Assembly (NCBI GenBank): GCA_028696165.1
Contig: JAQVHQ010000004.1
Coordinates: forward strand, 62,001 to 126,000
From: Lachnospiraceae bacterium
GTDB taxonomy: Bacteria; Bacillota; Clostridia; Lachnospirales; Lachnospiraceae
DNA length: 64,000 nucleotides
Direction of reading: 5' to 3'
The notes under the pieces are model-generated. The model was not told the origin of the DNA, did not search any database, and was given only the letters and a program-made list of their open reading frames with translations. This document shows, piece after piece, positions 17,881 to 26,975 of the stretch (within the stretch, counting starts at the first letter, position 1; each line of letters begins with the position of its first letter). Position numbers and translations under genes: made by a program.

Positions 17881-18234
17881 ATGGAAGAACATGAGGTAAT
17901 GAATCAGAATTCACAGGATTTACTTGCTCCGCAGTCAGAACCAGAAAGTAAAGGGTTTGCAGTTGCGTCCATGGTCCTTGGAATTGTATCAATTGTATTT
18001 GTCTGCTGTCTCGGCTGGTTCGTATTGATTCCGGCAGGGGTAAGTCTGATACTTGGAATTGTAAGTCTGGTAAAGCATAAACCGGGAAAAGGAATGGCTA
18101 TTGCAGGAATTGTATGTGCTGCAGTTGCAATTATCTTGCTGGTTACGCTTGTCATTGTAGGTATTGTACTGGAAAATGACCCGGAATTTCAGAATCTGGT
18201 ACAGCAGATGGTGGAATCCATGCAACAGGAATAA
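17881..18234 (+). CDS. DUF4190 small membrane protein
   Basis: A 117-residue protein with a polar N-terminus and two hydrophobic segments (about 26-60 and 72-98). The pattern GFAVASMVLGIVSIV...LGIVSLVKHKPGKGMAIAGIVCA is the DUF4190 signature. Function unknown. An AGGAGG ribosome site precedes it, and it lies between ilvN and leuC in the same direction without a visible terminator, so it is probably cotranscribed. A role in leucine metabolism is not implied by the sequence. Confidence 0.8.
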   Translation: MEEHEVMNQNSQDLLAPQSEPESKGFAVASMVLGIVSIVFVCCLGWFVLIPAGVSLILGIVSLVKHKPGKGMAIAGIVCAAVAIILLVTLVIVGIVLENDPEFQNLVQQMVESMQQE

Positions 18235-18298
18235 TCAAGATGGAGTTGCCACCGGAAGTGACAGCTCCATAACTTTATGAAATCAGGAGGATATAACA

Positions 18299-19567
18299 AT
18301 GGGAATGACCATGACTCAGAAGATATTAGCTGCACATGCCGGACTTGATAAGGTAGAAGCCGGACAGTTAATCGAAGCAGAATTAGATTTGGTATTAGGA
18401 AATGATATCACTTCTCCAGTTGCTATTCATGAAATGGATAAAATGTCAAAGAAAGATGTGTTTTCTAAGGATAAAATTGCTTTGGTAATGGATCACTTTA
18501 TTCCAAACAAAGATATTAAATCTGCAGAACACTGTAAATGTGTAAGAGAATTTGCTTGTAAACATGATATTACAAATTATTTCGATGTAGGACAGATGGG
18601 TATTGAACATGCATTACTTCCAGAAAAAGGACTGACAGTCGCTGGAGATGTAATTATCGGCGCAGATTCTCACACCTGTACTTATGGTGCACTGGGCGCA
18701 TTCTCTACCGGTGTTGGAAGTACAGATATGGCTGCTGGTATGGTTACAGGTAAAGCATGGTTTAAAGTGCCATCTGCAATCAAATTCAATTTGATTGGAA
18801 AACCTTCAAAATGGGTAAGCGGCAAAGATGTAATCCTTCACATTATCGGTATGATTGGTGTAGATGGAGCATTATATCGTTCTATGGAATTTGTAGGTGA
18901 GGGCGTTGGAAACTTGTCTATGGACGATCGTTTTACTATTGCTAATATGGCTATTGAAGCTGGTGGAAAGAATGGTATTTTCCCGGTGGATGATAAAGCT
19001 ATTGCATATATGGAAGAACATTCCAAGAGACCTTATAAGGTTTATGAAGCAGACGAAGATGCTGTTTATGACGAAGAGTATACAATTGACCTCAGTAAGT
19101 TAGAGCCGACAATTGCATTTCCTCATTTGCCGGAGAATACAAAAACTATCTCTGAGATTACAGAAGATGTCGTAGTAGATCAGTCAGTTATTGGCTCTTG
19201 TACCAATGGCCGTATTGATGATTTAAGATGTGCAGCAGAAATCTTAAAGGACCGCAAGGTCGCAAAAGGAGTCCGCTGTATCGTAATTCCTGCTACACAG
19301 GCCATCTATCTTCAGGCTATGGAGGAAGGCCTGCTTAAGATCTTTATCGAAGCAGGTGCTGTAGTAAGTACACCAACCTGTGGACCTTGTCTGGGTGGTT
19401 ATATGGGTATACTTGCAGAAGGAGAGCGCTGTATCTCTACAACAAACCGTAACTTTGTAGGTCGTATGGGTCATGTAAAATCAGAGGTATATCTGGCAAG
19501 CCCTGCAATTGCTGCGGCAAGTGCTATTACCGGTAAAATCAGTGCACCATCAGAGTTAGGATTATAG
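18299..19567 (+). CDS. leuC: 3-Isopropylmalate dehydratase large subunit
   Basis: The catalytic [4Fe-4S] subunit that isomerises 2- to 3-isopropylmalate in leucine synthesis. It is 422 residues, the shorter homoaconitase/archaeal-type LeuC rather than the enterobacterial form. Cluster ligands are in GSCTNGR (near 300) and PTCGPCLGG (near 360), and [11 protein letters not shown] is present near residue 120. The start has AGGAGG 8 bases upstream. leuD follows 12 bases after the stop, as expected for the two-subunit enzyme. Confidence 0.95.
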   Translation: MGMTMTQKILAAHAGLDKVEAGQLIEAELDLVLGNDITSPVAIHEMDKMSKKDVFSKDKIALVMDHFIPNKDIKSAEHCKCVREFACKHDITNYFDVGQMGIEHALLPEKGLTVAGDVIIGADSHTCTYGALGAFSTGVGSTDMAAGMVTGKAWFKVPSAIKFNLIGKPSKWVSGKDVILHIIGMIGVDGALYRSMEFVGEGVGNLSMDDRFTIANMAIEAGGKNGIFPVDDKAIAYMEEHSKRPYKVYEADEDAVYDEEYTIDLSKLEPTIAFPHLPENTKTISEITEDVVVDQSVIGSCTNGRIDDLRCAAEILKDRKVAKGVRCIVIPATQAIYLQAMEEGLLKIFIEAGAVVSTPTCGPCLGGYMGILAEGERCISTTNRNFVGRMGHVKSEVYLASPAIAAASAITGKISAPSELGL

Positions 19568-19579
19568 GAGGAATAAGAG

Positions 19580-20068
19580 ATGAAAGCATGTGGAAAAGTG
19601 TTCAAATATGGCGATAATGTAGATACTGACGTTATCATTCCTGCACGTTATCTGAATTCTTCAGATCCTGCAGAACTTGCAACTCACTGTATGGAAGATA
19701 TTGATAAAGAGTTTATCAATAAAGTAAATAAAGGCGACATCATCGTTGCAAATAAGAATTTTGGCTGTGGTTCTTCAAGAGAACATGCACCAATTGCTAT
19801 TAAGGCGGCTGGTGTAAGCTGCGTTATTGCTGAAACATTTGCCAGAATTTTTTACCGCAATTCTATTAATATCGGACTGCCAATTATCGAATGTCCGGAA
19901 GCTGCTAAAGGAATTGATGCCGGGGATGAAGTGGAAGTGGATTTTGACAGCGGTATTATAACCAATAAGACCAAAGGTACCAGTTTTCAGGGACAGGCTT
20001 TTCCTGAATTTATGCAGAAGATTATTAGCGCTGAGGGATTAGTGAATTATATTAATGAGAATAATTAG
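19580..20068 (+). CDS. leuD: 3-Isopropylmalate dehydratase small subunit
   Basis: The 162-residue swivelling-domain partner of LeuC. It has the canonical [15 protein letters not shown] near the N-terminus and [11 protein letters not shown], which contributes substrate contacts. Length fits the short LeuD class that pairs with short LeuC. AGGAGG lies in the 12-base gap. The ilvN-leuC-leuD run ends at a strong terminator, while leuA is 8 kb away behind its own T-box. Confidence 0.95.
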   Translation: MKACGKVFKYGDNVDTDVIIPARYLNSSDPAELATHCMEDIDKEFINKVNKGDIIVANKNFGCGSSREHAPIAIKAAGVSCVIAETFARIFYRNSINIGLPIIECPEAAKGIDAGDEVEVDFDSGIITNKTKGTSFQGQAFPEFMQKIISAEGLVNYINENN

Positions 20069-20131
20069 GTAAGACAGGAATTCATAAGCAGGGAATTTAT
20101 AAGTCAGATATAAATATGGAATGATGCGAAT

Positions 20132-20179
20132 AAAGAGCACACTGGGAATCAGATACTTCCAGCGTGCTCTTTATTTTTT
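20132..20179 (+). terminator. Terminator after leuD
   Basis: AAAGAGCACACTGG (20132-20145) pairs with CCAGCGTGCTCTTT (20159-20172), followed by ATTTTTTC. It may also serve the convergent minus-strand gene. Confidence 0.88.
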
Positions 20180-20199
20180 CGTTAGGATAGTTATTATCA

Positions 20200-20859
20200 T
20201 TAAAATGGTGTAACTTTCTGATATAGAGCGTCAGTTTTCTTTTGCAGGAGTGCTATTACACGACCAGTGAAAATCATAGAACAGACAGTACCTATGCCAA
20301 TTCCCAGTATACCGCCAGTGAAGATGAAACCAATAGCCAAAGAGATAATAATACTGACAAAATCAAAAAAATTCTTTCCAAATCCGAAATCCTTTTTGAA
20401 TTTCAAACCAAATACACTGGCGAGACCATCTGCCGGGTTTGGGACTATCTTCATTCCTACAGTCAAAGAGGCGCCGATGCCGGTTATTACTATGGCTCCT
20501 ATAAGTGCTATGATCTTGGTGACGGGAGTTTCCATTACGGGAACAATGATATCAAAAAGCTGTATAAATGAACTTGTGATAAAGCACATAGGTATCTGTA
20601 GAATCTGAAAAGGCTCGAAATCTTTCCCGAGCAGTACAATCTGCAGAATTACCATGAGCGTGTAGTAGATAAAAGTTATAATTCCAAGGGGAAAATCACC
20701 GATATAAGAGATGTTATAGGCTACGGAGATGATTGGAGAGATTCCTAACTGCGTTTTTGTGTTTAAAGTGATGCCAAAGGCGAGAATAACCAGACTGCAG
20801 ACGTATATAAGAAAGCGTTGTGCAGTTATTTTTTTTGAGCCAAGTTGTATGTATTTCAT
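20200..20859 (-). CDS. YczE/YitT-type membrane protein
   Basis: A 219-residue protein with five or six membrane segments. LVILAFGITLNTKTQLGISPIISVAYNIS and the loop KIVPNPADGLASVFGLKFKKDFGFGK match the YczE/YyaS (DUF6198, YitT-like) family. Members are uncharacterised membrane proteins, sometimes beside transport or peptide genes. The frame is open 16 codons further upstream, but the chosen ATG has AGAGAGGA 7 bases before it. It is monocistronic and convergent with the leuCD cluster. Confidence 0.75.
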   Translation of the reverse strand: MKYIQLGSKKITAQRFLIYVCSLVILAFGITLNTKTQLGISPIISVAYNISYIGDFPLGIITFIYYTLMVILQIVLLGKDFEPFQILQIPMCFITSSFIQLFDIIVPVMETPVTKIIALIGAIVITGIGASLTVGMKIVPNPADGLASVFGLKFKKDFGFGKNFFDFVSIIISLAIGFIFTGGILGIGIGTVCSMIFTGRVIALLQKKTDALYQKVTPF

Positions 20860-21006
20860 ATGTAATTCCTCTCTGTTTTGTATTAAGATAGTAAGCCCAA
20901 AAGGCATTTTGGACCATTGATATTATAACATAAATCACAAAAAAAGAAGAAGAAATACAGGTGTTTTTTTAAGAACTTATTAAATGATTTATAATTAGTG
21001 TTTTTG

Positions 21007-21035
21007 TTGTAAGTTGACAAAATATGTTTTATAAT
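21007..21035 (+). promoter_or_regulatory. Promoter of the hybrid histidine kinase gene
   Basis: TTGTAA at 21007-21012, a 17-base spacer and TATAAT at 21030-21035. A TTGACA at 21014-21019 is only 10 bases from the -10 and is not used in this reading. Confidence 0.5.
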
Positions 21036-21138
21036 AAACATAAATAGTAGTAAATTGCTCTAATTGTTTACAAAAAGTAAAAAGTATCTGGATAAAATAT
21101 TTAGGTTACATGTGTATGGATGAAAAGGGTTGAGGGAT

Positions 21139-23823
21139 ATGATGGAAGGATTAAGTGAAGAATTAAAAATCTATTATGATATTGCAAATGAATCTACAAA
21201 CGGAATCTATGTGATTGATAAATGTACAGATGACATCTTATATACGAATAGAGCTCTTGAGGATGATTTGAAAAATAAGGGGAAGCAGGAGATTATTGGT
21301 ACTAAATGCTATAAGCTGCTGCACAATCGTACGGAAAAGTGTGCCAGGTGTGCAGCGGCTCGTGCTAAAGAAGAAGGACATGCATGTCAGATGTATAATG
21401 CCTATTTCCATAAGCATTATATGGTTAATGCACATGATGTCATATGGCACGGCCATGATGCTTCTGTGGTCTATGTTAATGACATTACCGAGCAGAAAAT
21501 GGAGGAGAAAAGGGTTGCAGAGGTTCAGAATAACCTTTTTATAGCCATGGGACATGCACATATGATTTACTGGGAATATGATATTGATACATCAACAGTA
21601 TATGTAAATCAGGCGGCACAGCAGTTCTTTGGAATTGGAGAGGTGTTAACCGATTATCCGGAGAGCTTTCTTAAATTGGGCTTTGTTGAAGATAGTTATG
21701 TGGATTTATATCGGGAAAAAGTTGAAGAAATCAAACATGGCAGGGATTATCTTTCTTTTGATGCGCGTATTAAGTCGCTTATCAAAGATTATGAATGGAT
21801 GAAGATTCGATTAACAGCAGTGAAAGATGAAAAAGGACAAACTAAAAGAGCTATTTGTACTGCCGAGATTATAACTGAATATAAGAAAATGGAAAAATTG
21901 TATCAGGATGCAGTAGAATACAGGAAACATACGCAGGTGGAAAATCTTTTACTGTCCGGTCACTGCAGCGTGTTGAAAAATAAAATCCTTGATATGGTGG
22001 ACCAGACAGGTATGAATCTAATTGATAAGTTCGGAGATGTGCGCGAAGAATTTTTTCGTGGAATTGGAACTTATATAATCGATGAAAAAGAGAGGAAACT
22101 CTTTTATCAGAATTTCTTAAATGAAGGATTAACAAAACTATACGGACTTGGAATTCACAAGCAGACTATGGTTTGTGAAATGAGGACCGATGATAATAAA
22201 AAAATATGGGCAGATATTCGTGTGGACATTGTAAAGGATCCGGAAACCGGGGATATACAGGGATTTTTAAGTATGATTGATATCACCGCTACCAGAAAAG
22301 CGTCAAAAGTAAAAACGGACTTTTTGTCTAGAATGAGTCATGACCTTAGAACTCCGATTAACGCTATCATTGGCTTGACAGCACTGACGCTTGATGCCGC
22401 GGACAATCCCGAAGAAGTAAGGGAAAATATGGCTAAGATGCGCTACTCCAGTGATTACATGCTTAATCTTGTCAATGATATATTAGATATGGAAAAGCTG
22501 GAAGATGGTTCTGTAGAATTGCTGAAAGAACCTTATGAATATAAAGACTTTCTTACTAGTTTACAGACTATGTTTACTGCTCAGTGTGAACAGAAAAAAA
22601 TTTCTATACATTTTGCGGAACCTAAAATTAATCCGGTAATACTGACAGACAGAACTAGACTCAATCAGATATTTTCCAATATTTTGTCAAATGCTTTAAA
22701 GTACACACAAACAGGCGGTAAGATTGAGTATTGTGTAGAAAAGCTAAAGATGGATGATGACAGATTATCCTGTGATTTTATTATCAGAGATAATGGAATC
22801 GGTATGTCGGAAAAGTTTCAGGAGCATATGTTTGAACCTTTTGTTCAGGAAGACAATCGAATTACTGCTAATCTGGAAGGGTCTGGGCTAGGCCTTAGTA
22901 TTACAAAACATCTGGTGGAGGATATGGGAGGAACTATTCAGATTGAGAGCAAGAAGAATGTGGGAACGACTGTCCGCATACACATGAATTTCAAACTCGT
23001 TAAAGCAGATGAAGCAGCACATGGCAGGATTGATATAGAAGGAGACAATCTGGAGTTTTTGTATAACAAGAATATTTTGTTGGCCGAGGATCATCCGCTC
23101 AATGCAGAAATAGCGAAAAAGTTACTGGAAAAACAAGGAATACACGTAATACAGGCTGAAAATGGAAAGAAGGCTGTGGATTTATTCATGGCTTCAGCAG
23201 AATATTATTTTGATGCTATACTTATGGATATTCGAATGCCGGAAATGGATGGAATAGAATCTGCGCAAACTATACGTCATTTAAAAAGAGCAGATGCGCT
23301 AAATGTTCCTATTATTGCCATGTCTGCCAATGCATACAAGGAAGATATGGAAAAGAGCATTGCAGCAGGAATGAATGCGCATTTGAGTAAACCGATTAAT
23401 ATTGGTAACCTGTACCATACGTTGATTGAGTATATTAAAAGTAATAAGGATAGAAAACAGAAAGTTTTAATTGTAGATGATGCAGAAGTAAACAGAGCTG
23501 TTCTTAGAAGTAATCTGGACAATCAGTATGAGATATTAGAGGCTGAAAATGGCGAGGATGCTATGACAGTACTGCTTCAGAATCCAGATATTATCTGCGT
23601 GATTACGGATATACAGATGCCGAATATGAATGGGAAGGAGTTGGTTGAAAAGATTCGTTCTCAGGAGAAGTATGAACATATTAAGATTATCGCAAATACG
23701 CAGTATGGGGATCCGAAACAGGAGGAAGAGCTTATTATGCTGGGGGCTAACGAATTTTTGTATAAGCCTATTTCACCTAAGGTTTTGGTGTTGAGGCTGC
23801 ATAATGTTTTGAATGGGAAGTAG
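21139..23823 (+). CDS. PAS-containing hybrid histidine kinase with two receiver domains
   Basis: An 894-residue cytosolic sensor with no membrane segment. PAS-like sensor modules lie at about 8-115, 130-250 and 290-390. The first has a Cys-rich stretch, EKCARCAAARAKEEGHAC, that could bind metal or sense redox. HisKA is around 393-460 with phospho-acceptor His401 in MSHDLRTP. The HATPase domain spans about 490-620 (NALKYTQTGG, DNGIGMSEKF, GSGLGLSI). Two receivers follow: Asp697 in MDIRMPEMDG and Asp824 in TDIQMPNMNG. No response regulator with an output domain is adjacent, so its target is unknown. The frame starts with a TTG at 21130; the ATG at 21139 after GAGGGAT is preferred. Confidence 0.85.
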   Translation: MMEGLSEELKIYYDIANESTNGIYVIDKCTDDILYTNRALEDDLKNKGKQEIIGTKCYKLLHNRTEKCARCAAARAKEEGHACQMYNAYFHKHYMVNAHDVIWHGHDASVVYVNDITEQKMEEKRVAEVQNNLFIAMGHAHMIYWEYDIDTSTVYVNQAAQQFFGIGEVLTDYPESFLKLGFVEDSYVDLYREKVEEIKHGRDYLSFDARIKSLIKDYEWMKIRLTAVKDEKGQTKRAICTAEIITEYKKMEKLYQDAVEYRKHTQVENLLLSGHCSVLKNKILDMVDQTGMNLIDKFGDVREEFFRGIGTYIIDEKERKLFYQNFLNEGLTKLYGLGIHKQTMVCEMRTDDNKKIWADIRVDIVKDPETGDIQGFLSMIDITATRKASKVKTDFLSRMSHDLRTPINAIIGLTALTLDAADNPEEVRENMAKMRYSSDYMLNLVNDILDMEKLEDGSVELLKEPYEYKDFLTSLQTMFTAQCEQKKISIHFAEPKINPVILTDRTRLNQIFSNILSNALKYTQTGGKIEYCVEKLKMDDDRLSCDFIIRDNGIGMSEKFQEHMFEPFVQEDNRITANLEGSGLGLSITKHLVEDMGGTIQIESKKNVGTTVRIHMNFKLVKADEAAHGRIDIEGDNLEFLYNKNILLAEDHPLNAEIAKKLLEKQGIHVIQAENGKKAVDLFMASAEYYFDAILMDIRMPEMDGIESAQTIRHLKRADALNVPIIAMSANAYKEDMEKSIAAGMNAHLSKPINIGNLYHTLIEYIKSNKDRKQKVLIVDDAEVNRAVLRSNLDNQYEILEAENGEDAMTVLLQNPDIICVITDIQMPNMNGKELVEKIRSQEKYEHIKIIANTQYGDPKQEEELIMLGANEFLYKPISPKVLVLRLHNVLNGK

Positions 23824-23844
23824 GGTACAGTTGCGGATGCGGAC

Positions 23845-24129
23845 GCCTTGAAGCTTTGCCTGTATGGCAGCCGGCATGGTACCGGTAATTATTCATAGTT
23901 CATTTCACTGTAAAAATCTAAGTACACAAGAGAGGCCTTTCCATGGGATCAGGCACATTCAGCGTGTATGCTGATGCATACGCGCTTCAGGGTGCCTTCG
24001 ACAGATGTTTTGGAAAACATCTGTCGCCCATGGAATGGCCTCTCTTGTGTACTAAGATTTTTATCAGCTTATTCAATATGAATAATTACCAGTACCATGT
24101 CGGCTGCCATACAGGCAAAGCTCCAAGGC
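23845..24129 (+). repeat. Nested-palindrome element, copy 1
   Basis: The outer stem is 23845-23896 with 24078-24129 (49 of 52 positions complementary). The inner stem is 23912-23947 with 24027-24062 (34 of 36). Inside are two hairpins. Hairpin A (23951-23997) has CTGATG as loop and GTATG/CATAC at its tip. Hairpin B (23999-24026) is a perfect stem, CGACAGATGTTT with AAACATCTGTCG, around TGGA. The core is shared with copies at 37.9 and 40.8 kb, while stems differ in sequence but keep pairing. The element lies between the kinase gene and tRNA-Pro. No ORF in it looks real. Confidence 0.85.
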
Positions 24130-24187
24130 TGGTGTAAAGTAAGTCTTTACAAATGATTTTTTATAAGTTATAATTACTTACGAATTT

Positions 24188-24261
24188 CGGGGTATGGCGT
24201 AGCTTGGTAGCGCGCACGGCTGGGGGCCGTGAGGTCGCAGGTTCAAATCCTGTTGCCCCGA
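24188..24261 (+). tRNA. tRNA-Pro (anticodon GGG)
   Basis: A 74-base cloverleaf. The acceptor CGGGGTA pairs with TGCCCCG plus discriminator A. The D arm contains AGCTTGGTAGC. The anticodon stem CACGG/CCGTG encloses the loop CTGGGGG, giving anticodon GGG for CCC/CCU. The T arm has GGTTCAAATCC. CCA is not encoded. A terminator follows 12 bases later, so the gene is transcribed alone. Confidence 0.95.
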
Positions 24262-24272
24262 GTAATGCATTG

Positions 24273-24305
24273 AAAATAGGTTCCTTACAGGAACCTATTT
24301 TTTTA
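24273..24305 (+). terminator. Terminator after tRNA-Pro
   Basis: ATAGGTTCC pairs with GGAACCTAT around a short loop (24277-24298), then a run of seven T. Confidence 0.88.
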
Positions 24306-24493
24306 TGCTCATTTTAAGTTTCTTGTGCAGTCGCACGCATTATTCCTGATAATATATGAAGAGAATATGAATTGAACGAAAAAGTTTGGACTTTATGAAT
24401 ATGGAATAAACTTCGACAGATTGAAAGCAAAACATGGACATTCGACAGATTTTGGATTATGATAAAAGAAAACGGAAAGTGAGGATATATACC

Positions 24494-25828
24494 ATGGGAT
24501 TATTGAAGGCAGGAGCAGGTGCATTAGGTGGTGTATTAGCAGATCAGTGGAAAGAGTATTTTTATTGTGAAGCATTGGATGCAGATGTGCTGGTGGCAAA
24601 GGGAGCAAAGAAGACTTCGGATAAACGTAGCAGTAATAAGCACGGAGAAGACAACATAATTACTTCTGGGTCGGTGATTGCAGTTAACGATGGACAGTGC
24701 ATGATAATTGTAGATCAGGGTAAGGTTGCGGAGGTTTGTGCAGAACCGGGAGAATTTACTTATGATGCTTCTACAGAACCTAGCATTTTTACTGGTAATT
24801 TAGGTGAATCAGTGGCTAAATGTTTTGAGACAATCGGAAAACGTTTTTCTTTTGGCGGTGACACTGCAAAGGATCAACGCGTATACTATGTTAATACCAA
24901 AGAAATTGTTGGCAATAAATATGGAACTGCTAATCCAGTACCGTTTCGTGTAGTGGATCACAATATTGGTCTGGACGTAGATATTTCTATTCGATGTAAT
25001 GGAGAGTATTCTTACCGAATTACAAATCCGGTTTTATTTTATACAAATGTGTGTGGTAATGTGGAAGAGACTTACGAGAGAGAGTCTATTGACAGTATGC
25101 TAAAAACAGAACTTTTGACTGCTCTTCAGCCTGCTTTTGCAAAGATTTCCGAGATGGGTATTCGTTATAGTGCACTTCCGGCACATACTATGGAATTGGC
25201 AGATGCATTAAATGAAATTCTTTCTAAAAAATGGTTGGAATTGCGTGGATTGGAAGTTGCTTCTTTTGGTGTCAATTCTGTAACTGCTTCCAAAGAAGAT
25301 GAAGATATGATTAAACAGCTGCAAAAGAGTGCAGTAATGCGTGACCCAACTATGGCCGCAGCTACTTTAGTAGGGGCTCAGGGAGATGCTATGCGTGCAG
25401 CTGCGTCAAATCAGGCAGGTGCTATGGCAGGCTTTATGGGTATGGGAATGGCCAGCCAGGCTGGTGGTATGAATGCGCAGAACCTCTTTGCTATGGGACA
25501 GCAGCAGGCCGCAGCGCAGCCGCAGCAAAGCTCTGTACAGCCACAGCAGAGTGCTCCTTCAGCTGGAAGCTGGACTTGTGCTTGCAAAACGGTGAATACA
25601 GGGAAATTCTGTACTAATTGCGCATCTCCAAAACCAGAGGATGGCTGGACCTGTTCATGTGGAGCTGTTAATAAAGGGAAATTCTGTGCCGAATGCGGAA
25701 AACCAAAGCCAGCAGGAGAGCCTTTATACAAATGTGATAAATGCGGATGGGAACCGGAAGATCCAAAGAATCCCCCTAAATTCTGTCCAAACTGCGGAGA
25801 TCCTTTTGATGAGAGTGATGTGAAATAA
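24494..25828 (+). CDS. SPFH-domain protein with C-terminal zinc ribbons
   Basis: A 444-residue protein. The N-terminal 280 residues form an SPFH (band 7) domain of the virion-core-protein/YdjI type, opening MGLLKAGAGALGGVLADQWKEYF. A Met/Ala/Gln-rich linker follows. Then come at least three zinc-ribbon-like units with CxC or CxxC pairs (WTCACKTVNTGKFCTNC, WTCSCGAVNKGKFCAEC, YKCDKCGW...FCPNCGDPF). It is likely an oligomeric membrane-associated scaffold. The frame is open 20 codons upstream, but the ATG at 24494 has GAGGA 8 bases before it. It heads a three-gene operon with a zinc-ribbon membrane protein and a TPM-domain protein. Confidence 0.88.
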   Translation: MGLLKAGAGALGGVLADQWKEYFYCEALDADVLVAKGAKKTSDKRSSNKHGEDNIITSGSVIAVNDGQCMIIVDQGKVAEVCAEPGEFTYDASTEPSIFTGNLGESVAKCFETIGKRFSFGGDTAKDQRVYYVNTKEIVGNKYGTANPVPFRVVDHNIGLDVDISIRCNGEYSYRITNPVLFYTNVCGNVEETYERESIDSMLKTELLTALQPAFAKISEMGIRYSALPAHTMELADALNEILSKKWLELRGLEVASFGVNSVTASKEDEDMIKQLQKSAVMRDPTMAAATLVGAQGDAMRAAASNQAGAMAGFMGMGMASQAGGMNAQNLFAMGQQQAAAQPQQSSVQPQQSAPSAGSWTCACKTVNTGKFCTNCASPKPEDGWTCSCGAVNKGKFCAECGKPKPAGEPLYKCDKCGWEPEDPKNPPKFCPNCGDPFDESDVK

Positions 25829-25882
25829 GGAATAAAACTACAGATTTTATCATTAAAAAAATAAGGAAGTGGAGAAAATATA

Positions 25883-26962
25883 GTGGATGCAACGATGACC
25901 TACAAATGTCCGAACTGTGGTGGCACCCTGGTTTGGAACAGTAAGAAACAACAGATGGTCTGTGAATACTGTGACACAGCATTCACAGAAGAACAAATTA
26001 ATGAAATCGAGAAGTTAAATACAGAAAAAGCATCCGAATCCAGTATGAATTGGGATACCTATGATGACCAAAGTGCAGAATCTAAAATGGGTTCTTCCAT
26101 GAAAGTACATATATGCCAGTCCTGCGGCGGCGAGATTATCGGTGATGAGAATTCAGTTGCTACAGAATGTGTTTACTGTGGAAGTCCGACAATTATGACG
26201 GAGAATATTGAAGGTGTTAATAAACCGGATTATGTAATTCCGTTTAAGTTGGATAAGAAAGCTGCAAAAGAAGCATTAAAGAATTTTTATAAAGGGAAAA
26301 GACTGCTTCCAAATTCTTTTGCGTCTGAAAATCACATCGATAAAATCACTGGATTGTATGTACCGTTCTGGCTTTTTGACTGTAAAGCAAATGGGCATCT
26401 GACCTTTGATGCTACCAGAACCCATATCTGGAGTGATGCTCGTTATGATTATACAAAGACTGATCATTATGCAGTGACCAGGGAAGGAACCATGGAATTT
26501 GAACGTATTCCAGCTGATGGTTCAAGTAAAATGGATGATAATTACATGGATGCAGTTGAACCGTTTAATTATCAGGACTTGACTGAGTTTCAGCCAAGTT
26601 ATCTTGCAGGATATTTTGCCGACAAATATGATGTGTCAAGTCAGGACTGCATTCCAAGAGCTAATAACCGTGTGACTAATAGTACGGTTCAGGCCTTGAC
26701 ACAGACGGTTATTGGTTACAATACGACTGTGCCAACCAGTCAGAATATACAGGTGGACAATGGAAAAGTGCATTATGCTATGCTGCCTGTGTGGATGCTG
26801 AACACAAAATATAACGACAAATTATATAATTTTGCCATGAATGGTCAAAGCGGAAAACTGGTAGGAGAATTGCCAACAGATATGAAAAAATTCTGGATGT
26901 ATTTTGCCGGAATTTCAGCTGTGGCATTCTTGATTGCACAGATATTTGTATTCTTAATTTAG
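25883..26962 (+). CDS. Zinc-ribbon membrane protein
   Basis: A 359-residue protein starting at a GTG with GGAG 8 bases upstream (an ATG four codons later is possible). The N-terminus has a TFIIB-like ribbon, YKCPNCGG...VCEYCDTAF. A second one, HICQSCGGEII...ECVYCGSPT, lies near residues 74-100. The middle carries a DUF-like beta region (GLYVPFWLFDC, LPVWMLNTKYNDKLYNFAMNGQSGKLVG) common in Firmicute proteins linked to SPFH genes. One membrane segment ends the protein (about 337-358). Function unknown. Its operon position suggests it works with the SPFH and TPM proteins at the membrane. Confidence 0.8.
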   Translation: MDATMTYKCPNCGGTLVWNSKKQQMVCEYCDTAFTEEQINEIEKLNTEKASESSMNWDTYDDQSAESKMGSSMKVHICQSCGGEIIGDENSVATECVYCGSPTIMTENIEGVNKPDYVIPFKLDKKAAKEALKNFYKGKRLLPNSFASENHIDKITGLYVPFWLFDCKANGHLTFDATRTHIWSDARYDYTKTDHYAVTREGTMEFERIPADGSSKMDDNYMDAVEPFNYQDLTEFQPSYLAGYFADKYDVSSQDCIPRANNRVTNSTVQALTQTVIGYNTTVPTSQNIQVDNGKVHYAMLPVWMLNTKYNDKLYNFAMNGQSGKLVGELPTDMKKFWMYFAGISAVAFLIAQIFVFLI

Positions 26963-26975
26963 AAAGGAGCCAGTG

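Noticed and set aside
21014..21035. TTGACA with TATAAT as a perfect promoter before the kinase
   Set aside because: The spacer is only 10 bases; a TTGTAA further upstream gives 17.
23943..24137. Short ORF across nested-palindrome copy 1
   Set aside because: It runs through the inverted repeats, has no ribosome site, and the same region in copies 2 and 3 does not keep a reading frame. The short ORF at 40649-40947 over copy 3 fails likewise.
24188..24261. tRNA-Pro as attachment site for an integrated element
   Set aside because: No integrase, no repeat of the tRNA 3' end nearby, and the following genes look chromosomal.
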